Assembly: GCA_009691845.1 (NCBI GenBank)
Contig: SIAJ01000012.1
Span: 1-64,000 of the forward strand
From: Gemmataceae bacterium
GTDB taxonomy: Bacteria > Planctomycetota > Planctomycetia > Gemmatales > Gemmataceae
Length of the DNA stretch: 64,000 bases
Direction: 5' to 3'
In this document: positions 17,121 through 26,084 of the stretch, one piece after another
How positions within the stretch are numbered: position 1 is the stretch's first letter
Layout: each line of letters begins with the position of its first letter
Notes under the pieces: generated by a model
Databases searched by the model: none
Seen by the model: the letters and a program-made list of their open reading frames with translations, nothing else
Told to the model about the DNA's origin: nothing
Position numbers and translations under genes: made by a program

Positions 17121-18350
17121 GTGCCCCAGGATATTCAATCTTTTACTCTGTCGAACGGCCTGACTCTCCTGACCGAGCGAATGCCGCACGTCCGCTCGAC
17201 CTCATTCAATATTCTGCTTCCCGCTGGGGCCGCCCACGACCCTGATGGCCGTCAGGGCCTGGCTTCGCTCGTCTGCGATCTGATGACGCGTGGGGCAGGC
17301 TCACGCGACAATCGCGAATTGACAGACGCGTTGGATAACCTGGGCGTGGATCGCGGCGAGAGTTCCGGCACGCTGAACGTGCAGCTTTCAGGTGCGATGT
17401 TATCGCGGAATTTGGTGCCTACTTTTGAGATCTACGCGGACATCCTGCGTCGCCCGCATCTGCCCGAGGATGAACTCGACGCGGCCAAGTCGCTCAGCAT
17501 TCAGGACATTCAGTCGCTTGAAGACGATCCGCAGCGAAAAGTCATGGTCGAACTTCGCAAGCGGTATTACCCCGATCCCCTCGGTCGCGATCAACGGGGT
17601 ACGATCGAAGGCGTCGAAGCAGTCACGATCGAGGATGTACGCCGGCAACATGCCGAGCTGTACCATCCCCGCGATGTGATCTTGTCGGTGGCCGGGGAAC
17701 TTGACCCCGAGGCCGTAAAGAAAGAAGTCGAGCGATTGTTCGGCGACTGGAAGCCGCTGCCGCGACCGCCGATGCGAGTGGCCACACATGTCCCGACCTC
17801 CGGACATATCGAGAAAGAACTCGACCAAACACAAATATCGCTGGCATTTCCGAGCGTGCCGATCGGCCATCCGGATTTTTACAACGTGCGTGGTGCCATC
17901 GGCGTGCTGTCGCAAGATATGAGTTCGCGGTTGTTCACGAATGTTCGCGAAAAACACGGGTTGTGTTACTCGGTTTATGCCAGCTACGAATCGTTCCGCG
18001 ACCGAGCCACGATTATCGGCTATGCAGGTGCCCGGCCCGAGTTGGCCCAGGAAACGCTCGATCGAACGCTCGAGGAGTTTCGCAATCTCGTGAACGGTAT
18101 CGAGGAGGAAGAACTCGATCGCGTGAAGATTGGCCTGAAGTCCTCGCTGATTATGCGACAAGAATCGACGGCCGCGAGGGCAGGTTCGATCGCGTCCGAC
18201 TGGTACTTCCTGGGCCGCGTCCGTTCGCTGGAAGAGATTCAAGCCTCAATTGACGGCCTGCAAGTTGAGAAGATTCTCGATTATCTGCGACGAAACCCGG
18301 CCAAGGATTTTACGGTGGTGACTCTGGGGCCGGCGGCATTGAAGCATTGA
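17121..18350 (+). CDS. M16-family peptidase homologue, catalytic motif lost
   Basis: A 409-residue insulinase-like protein. The N-terminal M16 fold is clear (LSNGLTLLTERMPHVRSTSFNILLPAGAAHDP), but where the zinc motif HxxEH should be it reads GLASLVCDLMTRGAG, so it cannot bind zinc in the usual way. The C-terminal half (SLAFPSVPIGHPDFYNVRGAIGVLSQDMSSRLFTNVREKHGLCYSVYA) is the typical M16_C domain with its conserved R-x-x-x-G-L-x-Y segment. It is followed 23 bp later by a paralogue that keeps HxxEH, so the two probably form a heterodimer, as known for bacterial and mitochondrial M16B pairs. Start is GTG. Confidence 0.9.
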   Translation: MPQDIQSFTLSNGLTLLTERMPHVRSTSFNILLPAGAAHDPDGRQGLASLVCDLMTRGAGSRDNRELTDALDNLGVDRGESSGTLNVQLSGAMLSRNLVPTFEIYADILRRPHLPEDELDAAKSLSIQDIQSLEDDPQRKVMVELRKRYYPDPLGRDQRGTIEGVEAVTIEDVRRQHAELYHPRDVILSVAGELDPEAVKKEVERLFGDWKPLPRPPMRVATHVPTSGHIEKELDQTQISLAFPSVPIGHPDFYNVRGAIGVLSQDMSSRLFTNVREKHGLCYSVYASYESFRDRATIIGYAGARPELAQETLDRTLEEFRNLVNGIEEEELDRVKIGLKSSLIMRQESTAARAGSIASDWYFLGRVRSLEEIQASIDGLQVEKILDYLRRNPAKDFTVVTLGPAALKH

Positions 18351-18373
18351 TCATCTACCTCACTCATTAAACC

Positions 18374-19612
18374 ATGACGTTCCATCAACACACGCTTCCG
18401 AATGGCCTGACGATCCTGGGCGAGACGAACCCGGCAGCCTTGTCCGTGGCCGTCGCGTTCTGGGTGAAGACCGGCGCACGCGACGAGACCCCGGACGTGT
18501 GCGGTGTCTCGCACTTCCTGGAACACATGGTCTTCAAGGGGACTCCGCGTCGCGACGCCTTTGCCGTCAACCGCGATTTCTCCCGCATCGGTGCGGATAA
18601 CAACGCCTGGACTTCCGAAGAAAACACGGTCTTTCACGCAGTCGTGCTGCCAGAGTTCCTGCCGCATGTCGTCGATGTGCTGGCGGACATCATGCGACCA
18701 AGCTTGCGTGGCGAGGATTTCGCAACCGAGAAGAAAGTCATTCTCGACGAGATCGTTCGCTATGAGGTGCAGCCGGGCTGGGCATCCTACGACTTGGCCC
18801 GCAAGAACTTCTATGCCAGCCATCCCTTGGGCAACTCGATCCTCGGCACCTCCGAGAGCATCAACGCTCTCACACGCGATCAGATGGAGGGCTACTTCCG
18901 CAAGCGTTATCTGGCCTCGAATATCGTGGCCGTCGCCTCGGGAAACTTTGACTTCAAACGCTTCGTCGATCTGGTCGGTAACGCCTGTTCGGACTGGCCT
19001 ACTGGAGAAGTATCGCGGACCAACCGAACCGAGCCGCCCGGCGCAGGAGGCATGCACCTCGTCACCAAGCCGGCCGACAAGGTGGCCCAGGAATACGTGA
19101 CCCTGATCGCGCCAGCCGCACCGGCCGATCACGAACTCGGCTACGCGGGCTCGCTTCTGGCGACCGTGATGGGAGATTACACCGGTAGCCGCATGTTCTG
19201 GTCACTGATCGACCCCGGCCTGGTGGATGAAGCGGGCATGGGCATCGACGAGTGCGATGGGGCAGGTGCCTACTACACCTCGTTCAATTCCGATCCCGAG
19301 CATGCCGAGGAATGCTTCAAGATCGTACGCGAACTTCTGGACGACGTGCAGGCAAATGGCATCACGCCGGAAGAGTTTCTGCAAGCGAAGACCAAGATCC
19401 TCTCGAGGGAAATTCGTGCCGGCGAGCGCAGCGCCCGCCGCATGTTCACGATTGCGAAGGACTGGGTTTATCGCGGCGGATACCGCAGCGTGGACGACGA
19501 ACTCGCCGCCTGGGACGCGGTGACGATGAAAGACGTGCGTGCCGTGCTCGATCGGTATCCGCTGAGCAATCAGACGGTGTCGGCATATGGGCCGCTCGAA
19601 AAACTATCCTAA
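18374..19612 (+). CDS. M16-family zinc peptidase, active subunit
   Basis: 412 residues. The inverted zinc motif HxxEH is intact in VSHFLEHMVFKGTPRR, and the downstream Glu is present in NAWTSEENTVFHAVVLPEF. M16_C follows (EYVTLIAPAAPADHELGYAGSLLATVMGDYTGSRMFWSLIDPGLVDEAGM). It degrades peptides or processes proteins, probably cytoplasmic since no signal peptide is seen. It pairs with the motif-less homologue directly upstream on the same transcript. The gene ends 8 bp before a paired hairpin repeat. Confidence 0.92.
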   Translation: MTFHQHTLPNGLTILGETNPAALSVAVAFWVKTGARDETPDVCGVSHFLEHMVFKGTPRRDAFAVNRDFSRIGADNNAWTSEENTVFHAVVLPEFLPHVVDVLADIMRPSLRGEDFATEKKVILDEIVRYEVQPGWASYDLARKNFYASHPLGNSILGTSESINALTRDQMEGYFRKRYLASNIVAVASGNFDFKRFVDLVGNACSDWPTGEVSRTNRTEPPGAGGMHLVTKPADKVAQEYVTLIAPAAPADHELGYAGSLLATVMGDYTGSRMFWSLIDPGLVDEAGMGIDECDGAGAYYTSFNSDPEHAEECFKIVRELLDDVQANGITPEEFLQAKTKILSREIRAGERSARRMFTIAKDWVYRGGYRSVDDELAAWDAVTMKDVRAVLDRYPLSNQTVSAYGPLEKLS

Positions 19613-19620
19613 TCTTTCCA

Positions 19621-19719
19621 ATGTCGCCCTCTCGCGGAGCGAGAGGGTTGTGGACGCCCCTAGAGAAACAATTGGCGGGCAGGATCTCGCCGCCCTCTCG
19701 CGGAGCGAGAGGGCGACAT
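19621..19719. repeat. Paired hairpin element, copy 2
   Basis: The outermost 15 bases ATGTCGCCCTCTCGC and GCGAGAGGGCGACAT are perfect inverted repeats at the two ends of a 99-bp unit. Each end forms its own CCCTCTCGCGGAGCGAGAGGG hairpin (19626-19646 and about 19693-19713). The spacer has no reading frame. It lies between the M16 pair and a convergent phosphatase gene. Confidence 0.9.
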
Positions 19720-19890
19720 TGGGAGCCAAGTTCTACGGCTGGCACATTTCTGATTGGCCGCAAGATTGAACAACCGGAACGACTCCGCGTGGGCGACCGA
19801 ATCCAGTCTCGGACACACATCATATCGCGGGCGAACCGACGCCAAACGCCTCACCAGAACGACACGACGAATGTTCGCCGGGAATGAAAC

Positions 19891-21663
19891 TCACTCCTTG
19901 AACAAACTCTCCGGCACGGGATACTCCGCTTTCGCGGGCGGAGCAATTCCGAGCGCCTTCGCGAAGATGCTCGCGATCATCGCTGGCACCACTTCCTCCC
20001 GACGAATGCCCGGCTTCACGTTTGGCCCGAAGACCAGCAATGGCACATGCGTATCGTAGGGGTGCGGGCTGCCGTGCGACGTGCCTGTTGAGTATTGCGG
20101 ATCGCTCTCCAGCCAGTAGGGCTTGAGCACAATCGCCAGATCGCCACTTCGATCGGGATGGTAGGCCTTCCTCATTCGTTTGCCGATGGCATCGTAAGCA
20201 TCAGCCGGCTGATCCAAATCGGTCCGCGTGAAGCACCGGTCGATACCGTCAAATCGCTCGACAAAACGTGCGAGTGCATGAGCCACATCGGCGTTGCGAA
20301 GTTTCATGCTCTCGATCAACTTGTGATTGAGATACACCCAGTGGCCTGTCACATTTTCGATGAACCGAGCCTTGGGATCGAGCTTGGAATCGCGGTCGAA
20401 TTCGGCATGGAGGAATTCCTCTCCCTGGGCTAGCACCTTCCGGACTGGAAGTCGATGTGCATTCAGTCCCCGCTTGGCCGACAGTTCTGGCAACGGACAT
20501 ACACCGTGATCGGCCGTGAGGCAGACAAGGTATTTCCCCTTGCCCACTTTCTCGTCGAGAAACTTCAACAGGTCCGCCAAGATTCGATCGGAACGCAGCG
20601 TGATGTCGAGCACTTCTTGCGAGTCTGGTCCCCAGGCGTGGCCGACGAGGTCGTTGCTCGAAAAGCTCACGCTGAGCAAGTCCGGCACATCGTCCTGGCC
20701 GAGTTTCTCGGCAACAATCGCGTCCTTGGCGAGCTGCAGGAGGAATTCGTTCCCGAAAGGAGAATTCGCCAGAGCCTCGTAGTAGGACTTGCCGGGACGC
20801 TTGAGGCCGCCGTTCATGGGGTGGGGAAAAGTGGAGCCTTGACGAACGCCTTTACCTTCGCCGTTCACAACATCCGGCCCGGCAAGCTTGGCATAGTCGA
20901 GTTCCGGCCGGTCGTGCTTCCAAACAGTGTTGAACCAGGCATCCGCAGCGCGTTTCTTGTTCAGTTCGGCAACCCACGGATGCACCGTGTCTCGGAAAAA
21001 AGTGGAACTGACGATCATGCCATCGGTGCTGTCAACCCAGTAGGCCCCATCCGCTTTCGCGCCCACGGGCAGCACCGCGGAGCGATCCTTGAACGAGAGC
21101 CCGATGGCTTTGCCCTTTCCCCCGGTCGCACCCTTGAGAGCATCGCCGAAGGTCGGAGCAAGCAAGCGATCGGATGTGCCGTAGGCTCGAACGACTGGCT
21201 TGGCCGGGGTCGTGTCTTTTATTGACGGCTCCTCGTCTTTCTTGTTCTTTACCTCAAGGTCCTGCGGCTCGTCGATCAGTTCTTCCTTTGGCAGGTCTTT
21301 CGCGATCGGTGGAATGCGCGTGTACCGCGTGCTCTCGGAGCAATTCACCACAGAGCCGCTTTTGCGGTCGTACCAGTTGTTGCCGATGATGCCATGCACG
21401 TCCGGCCCGCAACCGGTCAGCATCGACGAATGCCCAGGACCCGTGGCCGTGATGGAGTAGGGATAGTGGCAGTTCGTGTACCAGGCCCCTTCGGACTGCA
21501 AGCGGGCAAACCCATCCTTGCCGAAAAGCGGCTGCCACTTCGCGATGTAGTCCCCACGCATCTGATCGAAAACGATCAGGACGACGAGCCGAGGTTTCTC
21601 GGACTCGGCGGCGAGAAGGGGAGCGGAAACGAATGCGAGAAGAATAACAGCGCTGCGGGTCAT
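19891..21663 (-). CDS. Alkaline phosphatase superfamily enzyme (PafA-like), exported
   Basis: 590 residues with a signal peptide (MTRSAVILLAFVSAPLLAAE). The superfamily metal motif is LVVLIVFDQMRGDYI with its Asp. The nucleophile is the Thr in SITATGPGHSSMLTG (TGPGHS pattern of Thr-dependent phosphatases such as PafA). The other metal ligands are in VSFSSNDLVGHAWGPDS and LVCLTADHGVCPLPE, with a C-terminal TGTSHGSPHPYDTHVPLLVFG. It probably hydrolyses phosphate monoesters in the periplasm for phosphate scavenging. It is convergent with the M16 genes and on the same strand as the isomerase/kinase group. Confidence 0.9.
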   Translation of the reverse strand: MTRSAVILLAFVSAPLLAAESEKPRLVVLIVFDQMRGDYIAKWQPLFGKDGFARLQSEGAWYTNCHYPYSITATGPGHSSMLTGCGPDVHGIIGNNWYDRKSGSVVNCSESTRYTRIPPIAKDLPKEELIDEPQDLEVKNKKDEEPSIKDTTPAKPVVRAYGTSDRLLAPTFGDALKGATGGKGKAIGLSFKDRSAVLPVGAKADGAYWVDSTDGMIVSSTFFRDTVHPWVAELNKKRAADAWFNTVWKHDRPELDYAKLAGPDVVNGEGKGVRQGSTFPHPMNGGLKRPGKSYYEALANSPFGNEFLLQLAKDAIVAEKLGQDDVPDLLSVSFSSNDLVGHAWGPDSQEVLDITLRSDRILADLLKFLDEKVGKGKYLVCLTADHGVCPLPELSAKRGLNAHRLPVRKVLAQGEEFLHAEFDRDSKLDPKARFIENVTGHWVYLNHKLIESMKLRNADVAHALARFVERFDGIDRCFTRTDLDQPADAYDAIGKRMRKAYHPDRSGDLAIVLKPYWLESDPQYSTGTSHGSPHPYDTHVPLLVFGPNVKPGIRREEVVPAMIASIFAKALGIAPPAKAEYPVPESLFKE

Positions 21664-21772
21664 CGAGTCTGCCCCCCAGAATGAGACGGTACAAGGATCA
21701 GAATAAGGCCGATGCTCCGACTGCCCAAGAAATCCGCTTGAAGAACGGCATCACGCCAGTTGGTTCGCCACG

Positions 21773-22579
21773 CTATTCCACCACTCTTCGCAACGCCATC
21801 AACCCCAGTTCCGCCATCTGCGTCCGTTTCATCTGCCAGAGCACCGGGTTCATCACTTCCAGTGAAACGTAGCGTTCGTAGCCGATCCTTTTAAGTGTTT
21901 CGACGAGCGGAGCAAACTGGAAGTCGCCATCGCCTGGCAGAATGCGATCCGAATCGGTCATCAGTTCACGCGGAATGCCGGCGACATCGCTGAACTGCAC
22001 GTGGGCGAGATTTTCTCGGGTGAGGCCAGCTAAATCCTCAAACTTGCTGGGCCCCTTGTAGTAGTGGAACAGGTCGAGACAGACGCCGACGTTCGGCTCG
22101 CCACATTCGGATACCAAACCAAGGGCCGTGTCCAGACTCGTGCAGAAAGCATCTCCGCCCCGAAACTCAAGAGCAAGCCTGACATCGAACCCGGCAGCCC
22201 ATTGAGCGGCTTGAGTCAGCGAAACCACGGCACGCTGAAGGGCCGTTGCATCCGGGCGTTGTGCAAAGTCGGCCACGAGAACCAGTGTCGGAATGCCGAG
22301 AGACTGACAAAGGCCCAGACGGGTGCGAAAGTGCTCGAAGTGCGCCTGGCGTTGCTCACCTTGAGACAGCAACAAGCCGCCCTGATAGGAAGCCGCGACC
22401 GGCGTGAGTTTCAGCTTCGAGAACAGTCGACGTGTATCGTCGAGCGTGTTGCTCACCAGGTGTTTTTCGAGCTTGGTGAGCCAGAGTTCCACGGCCTGCC
22501 AACCGACATCGGCAAATGCCGTCAGGTCGTCCTCGAATTTTGCAGGAAGCGTGGTTGCCTGGCTAATGCAGAGTTGCAT
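21773..22579 (-). CDS. Sugar phosphate isomerase/epimerase (xylose isomerase-like TIM barrel)
   Basis: 268 residues with the AP endonuclease 2/xylose-isomerase-like barrel. Seen are LCISQATTLPAKFEDDLTAFADVGWQAVELW at strand 1, LALEFRGGDAFCTSLDTAL with a metal-binding Glu, VGVCLDLFHYYKGPS with Asp and His, AHVQFSDVAGIPRELM, and a closing YERYVSLEVMNPVLWQ with Glu. These fit divalent-metal-dependent isomerases or epimerases of small sugars or polyols. It begins 9 bp after the stop of the degenerate kinase gene, so they share a transcript. The substrate is unknown. Confidence 0.87.
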   Translation of the reverse strand: MQLCISQATTLPAKFEDDLTAFADVGWQAVELWLTKLEKHLVSNTLDDTRRLFSKLKLTPVAASYQGGLLLSQGEQRQAHFEHFRTRLGLCQSLGIPTLVLVADFAQRPDATALQRAVVSLTQAAQWAAGFDVRLALEFRGGDAFCTSLDTALGLVSECGEPNVGVCLDLFHYYKGPSKFEDLAGLTRENLAHVQFSDVAGIPRELMTDSDRILPGDGDFQFAPLVETLKRIGYERYVSLEVMNPVLWQMKRTQMAELGLMALRRVVE

Positions 22580-22588
22580 GCGATCCGA

Positions 22589-24148
22589 TCAGTCCCGTTT
22601 GGTCTTTCCTTTGTACTTCGTCGTGGCCTTCTTTTCTTCCTTGTGCTCCGGTGGCGTGGGCGTGCTTGAGGAGGCAAACCAGTTCGTCATGTAGCCGATG
22701 AGCAGGATCACGGCCGAGACGTGGAGGCACAAGCCAGCCACAATCCAGACCATGTTCTTGCCGGTGGCCTTCGCTTTCGGCCGCGTTGCCAGCGGTGCGT
22801 TGGCGCCCATTGCGGAGTGCTCGAACGTATCGAGGTGCCCATCATCGTGTGCGTGATGTTCGTCAAGCGGATGAATCTCCGGCAGCAGCCCCGCGTGCTT
22901 CGCCAACGAAGTCGAGGACATCGGTTCTACTAACGGCATATCGCTCGACTGCGGAATCTCTTCCGCGAATGGGTCGTCGTCCTCGTGGGTCGGTTGATCC
23001 AGGTTGCGAGCCACTGGCACCGCGTTGGGCACGTCATCTGGCGTGAACGCCTCGTGGGCCAGGAGAATATCTTGCGGGACGGGTGCGGCCAATCGCTCGC
23101 AGTACGGCAGCAACGTAGTCACCACATCGGATGCGGAGGGACGCGAGTATGGGTTGCTGTCGAGAAGGCGACCGACCAATTGAGCAACCTTGGACGGCAC
23201 ACCGGACTTGATACTTTCGAGCGGAGCCGGCTGGCCTTGCTGAATGTCGAGCATCACTTCCAGGTTGGAGTCCCCCGAATGGGGAGGTCGCGTTGTCAGC
23301 AGGAAATACAACGAGCCGCCCAGCCCGTACAAATCGCCTGGCTGCGTGCGTTCACCGTCGGTCATTCGTTCCGGCGGAAGGAACCCGAGCGTGCCGAGTC
23401 GATCCGATTCGCCGAAGGTGAGTTCGCCGATCGCGGGCCTCTTCGGAGCCAATCCGAACTCGGCCAATTTGACGGACGCACCAGGCCATGGCCGGATCGA
23501 GACGTCGCCGTTCGTCCCCGCAACGCGTTTCACGGGTGTTAGCAGCAAGTTGTGCGGCGTAACATCGCCGTGAGCCACACCTTTTTCATGTGCGGCTTGC
23601 ACTGCCAATGCAGCCTGGCGAATGTATTCACACGCCAAGCCCAACGGCAAAGCCCCCATCTCGTTGACCATGCGGAACAGGTCGCAGCCGTCCACGAATT
23701 CATGCACCACAAACGGGCCGCTATCGAGAGTCCCACCATCGAGCAGGTTCGCCAGGTGTGGACTTTGGGCCAGGCTGGCCGCCTGAGTTCGTGTCACATA
23801 CGCGGAAATTGAATCGGCAGGACTCAGCCACTCGCCACGCAAGAGCCGAATGGAGACGGGCTGTCGCAACGCGGGGTGGAGAGCCTTATAGTGCGTTCCG
23901 AACGCCCCTTCTTCGATCTTGTCGAAGATGCGATAGCCGGCAATGTTGAGACGATCGCCACGCCCTGCGATCAATTCCGTGGACTGATAAGGCGTGAGCC
24001 AACCACGATCCTGTGCATACTTGGCCAGAGAATCGACATCGCTCCAGAGTGCCTCCGGCCGGGCTTGAAGCTCTGCAATGGAGGGTTCGTCCAACAATTG
24101 GCTGGAGCGAATACCGTCTAAAAATTGGCTCGCGGAGAGTTGGGACAT
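22589..24148 (-). CDS. Membrane-anchored Ser/Thr kinase-like protein with degenerate active site
   Basis: 519 residues counting from the ATG at 24148 (a TTG six codons upstream is possible). A short N-terminal helical region is followed by a kinase fold from about residue 70. Key residues differ from active kinases: the VAIK lysine is Arg101 (PVSIRLL), HRD reads HGDVTPHN (Asp195 and Asn200 kept, the usual Lys is Thr197), and DFG reads AEFG (Glu230). The activation-segment end LGFLPPERM and the GDLYGLGGSLYFLLT helix are normal. The acidic/His linker leads to one transmembrane helix (MVWIVAGLCLHVSAVILLIGY) and a Lys-rich tail. It may be a pseudokinase or a very weak kinase. The isomerase gene follows by 9 bp. 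Confidence 0.88.
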   Translation of the reverse strand: MSQLSASQFLDGIRSSQLLDEPSIAELQARPEALWSDVDSLAKYAQDRGWLTPYQSTELIAGRGDRLNIAGYRIFDKIEEGAFGTHYKALHPALRQPVSIRLLRGEWLSPADSISAYVTRTQAASLAQSPHLANLLDGGTLDSGPFVVHEFVDGCDLFRMVNEMGALPLGLACEYIRQAALAVQAAHEKGVAHGDVTPHNLLLTPVKRVAGTNGDVSIRPWPGASVKLAEFGLAPKRPAIGELTFGESDRLGTLGFLPPERMTDGERTQPGDLYGLGGSLYFLLTTRPPHSGDSNLEVMLDIQQGQPAPLESIKSGVPSKVAQLVGRLLDSNPYSRPSASDVVTTLLPYCERLAAPVPQDILLAHEAFTPDDVPNAVPVARNLDQPTHEDDDPFAEEIPQSSDMPLVEPMSSTSLAKHAGLLPEIHPLDEHHAHDDGHLDTFEHSAMGANAPLATRPKAKATGKNMVWIVAGLCLHVSAVILLIGYMTNWFASSSTPTPPEHKEEKKATTKYKGKTKRD

Positions 24149-24234
24149 CGGCGTCTGGTCGCTCAACGGCGAGGGTGGGAGGGCGGTGCGAAACTATTCT
24201 ACAAGTCACGGGCCAGAGTTCGAGGGTTCGTGAT

Positions 24235-25122
24235 TCATGCCGCAGTGCCCGGAAGTACACTCCCTTCCGGGCTCGTGTCCATGGTCATCGATCGATACCA
24301 ATTCTTCAAGGCTCGAATGGCAAACGAAATGACCACGATTCCCGTGGCACACAACACGATGGTAGGCCCAGTGGGCACGCTGCGCCCCGGTCCGCTGAGC
24401 ACGTGGCTGAGGTACGATCCCCCTGCCCCCGATATCGCTCCGAACATACCGGCGATCAACGTCATGCAGTGTAGTCGATCCGTCCATTGTCGTGCGGCCG
24501 CTGCGGGCGCGACTACCAGGGCACTCATCAGAACCACGCCCACGCTTTCCAGGCCGATTACGATTGCCAGGACCATCAGGGCCTTGAGCAGAGCATCCAG
24601 CCCCCGGACCGGCAGGCCCAGCCCAGCCGCGAATTCGCGATCGAATGTCAGGACCGCGAATTCCTTCCAGAAGACTAGCAGCAGAGTGAGCGCGATAGCC
24701 CCGGCTCCCGAAATGAGCCACAAGTCACGCGGCAACAGCGTCGCGGCCTGGCCAAACAAATAGCGATCGATGCCCGCTGCTCCGGAACCAGGATTCAGGC
24801 TCTTGAGAAGCAAGCCCGCACCGAAGAACACGGCCAAGGCACCTGCCAGAGCACTATCGAACGGCACCCGGCTCGTGCGTGTGATTCCCGTGACAAAAAA
24901 CATGGCCAGCAACCCGGATGCAGCCGCCCCGATGAGCAGTACGAACGGCCACTTGCCGAAGAGCAAAAATCCCAGCACGACGCCGGGCAAGGCTGCGTGC
25001 GAGACCGCATCCCCCAGCAAACTTTGTTTGCGAAGAACTGCAAACGTGCCCAGGCAACCGGCGATGAATCCAAGCATCGCCGTGCCGAGCATGACCGTTT
25101 GTAGGGAGGTTTCAATCCACAT
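24235..25122 (-). CDS. Metal ABC transporter permease (ZnuB/MntB family)
   Basis: 295 residues and about eight hydrophobic helices. The ABC-3 permease motif SLLGDAVSHAALPGVVLGFLL, which contacts the ATPase, is intact, as are GLESVGVVLMSALVVAPAAAARQ and the late GGSYLSHVLSGPGRSVPTGPTIVL. It would transport zinc, manganese or iron with an ATPase and a binding protein, but neither is in the window. The frame runs 22 codons upstream through a GCACACTCCGTGTGC repeat; the ATG at 25122 begins the conserved protein and is preferred, although no good ribosome-binding site precedes it. The upstream neighbour is a repeat plus a decayed transposase, so the operon may have been broken there. Confidence 0.88.
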   Translation of the reverse strand: MWIETSLQTVMLGTAMLGFIAGCLGTFAVLRKQSLLGDAVSHAALPGVVLGFLLFGKWPFVLLIGAAASGLLAMFFVTGITRTSRVPFDSALAGALAVFFGAGLLLKSLNPGSGAAGIDRYLFGQAATLLPRDLWLISGAGAIALTLLLVFWKEFAVLTFDREFAAGLGLPVRGLDALLKALMVLAIVIGLESVGVVLMSALVVAPAAAARQWTDRLHCMTLIAGMFGAISGAGGSYLSHVLSGPGRSVPTGPTIVLCATGIVVISFAIRALKNWYRSMTMDTSPEGSVLPGTAA

Positions 25123-25135
25123 GGGAGGCTCATTG

Positions 25136-25182
25136 TAGCCCGCACACTCCGTGTGCGTAGGTTCGGCACACTCCGAGCGTGA
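25136..25182. repeat. Hairpin repeat GCACACTCCGTGTGC plus half-site, left of transposase remnant
   Basis: GCACACTCCGTGTGC is at 25142-25156. It is followed by CGGCACACTCCGAGC at 25164-25178, whose perfect inverted copy is at 25871-25885. It belongs to the family with palindromes at 1964 and 50551. Confidence 0.85.
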
Positions 25183-25316
25183 GAACAAATGCCACTGTCG
25201 TGCCCTCGCTTCCCGCTCCAGGCGAGGTTGTTCAAAAACTCCGTTGGGAGCCGGCTGGGCAGTCCGCTGGCCACCCTCATCTCGGTTCCGCCCTCCCGGG
25301 CGGTCGCGAGCTCTTG

Positions 25317-25868
25317 TTAACTCCTCGTGGGGCTTGATTCCACCGGATTTCCCTCATGCTCCTGAGCCTGCTGCAAATGCTCTTGCAGCGAAGCTTCGCT
25401 ACGGAACGAATCACTGCCGGCACTGGCGCGCATGCGCATGCCATCGTGAGCCACGAGGTTCACATCGACCAGACCTTCATGCGACAGGCTGGCAATCGAT
25501 TGAGCGAAGAGTTGTTCGAGAAACTCGGTGGGTTGAACGCGGGAGTCGGCGAGCGTGTGATGCTCCCGGCACAGACGATCGAGTTCGCGAGCACTGCCAA
25601 CCCCTCTGTCGTACAGCCACCCAGGTTGCTCGACAAAGGCCCAAACGTTGCGAACGGGATGGTTGGCGTCGAGACGTTGGTCGAGGGACTCGGTGTTCAT
25701 CCGGCCCTGCGAACGTTCGGCAAGTCGCAGCCGAGGGGCGGACTCGGCTTTGGGAACACTGTCATCCAAGGGGTGCATCCTGCGAGGAAAGTCCGCTTCC
25801 ATAAGAAGACTAACGCCCCGCTCCCCATCCGCGAGTGACCCTCGGTAGGAATCGACCTGAACATTCAC
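25317..25868 (-). pseudogene. Decayed transposase N-terminal fragment (IS1182-like)
   Basis: The minus-strand frame contains blocks typical of IS1182/IS5-group transposases of planctomycetes: PRLRLAERSQ, LDANHPVRNVWAFVEQ, GVGSARELDRLCREH, TEFLEQLFAQSIASLSHEGLVDVNLVAHDGMRMRASAGSDSFR. The blocks are joined with pieces missing: WLYDRGVGSAREL is fused and the segment expected between CREH and HTLAD is absent. The DDE catalytic C-terminus is gone. No intact insertion sequence remains. Perfect 15-bp inverted copies of a dispersed hairpin repeat flank it. The family assignment is from remembered motif patterns. Confidence 0.65.
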
Positions 25869-25870
25869 AA

Positions 25871-25896
25871 GCTCGGAGTGTGCCGACTACTATGAG
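25871..25896. repeat. Inverted half-site of the hairpin repeat, right of transposase remnant
   Basis: GCTCGGAGTGTGCCG (25871-25885) is the exact reverse complement of 25164-25178 and is followed by ACTACTATGAGG, as at the end of other copies of this repeat (GACTACTATG at 29032-29041). Confidence 0.8.
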
Positions 25897-26084
25897 GTAC
25901 TTCACCGCAACTTGCAGAGAAGTTCACAGGTGAGAATCTAATCTGGATCCATTCGCGACAACTCGTCCTCTACGCTTCCGATGCAAAAAAAATTCTCTCC
26001 GTCCACGAACCTTTGGCCGGGAAGTGGTGTTTCATATAGTGCTGGACCCCCACCCCGAACCTCTCGCGATGTTGCGAGGCGGTC

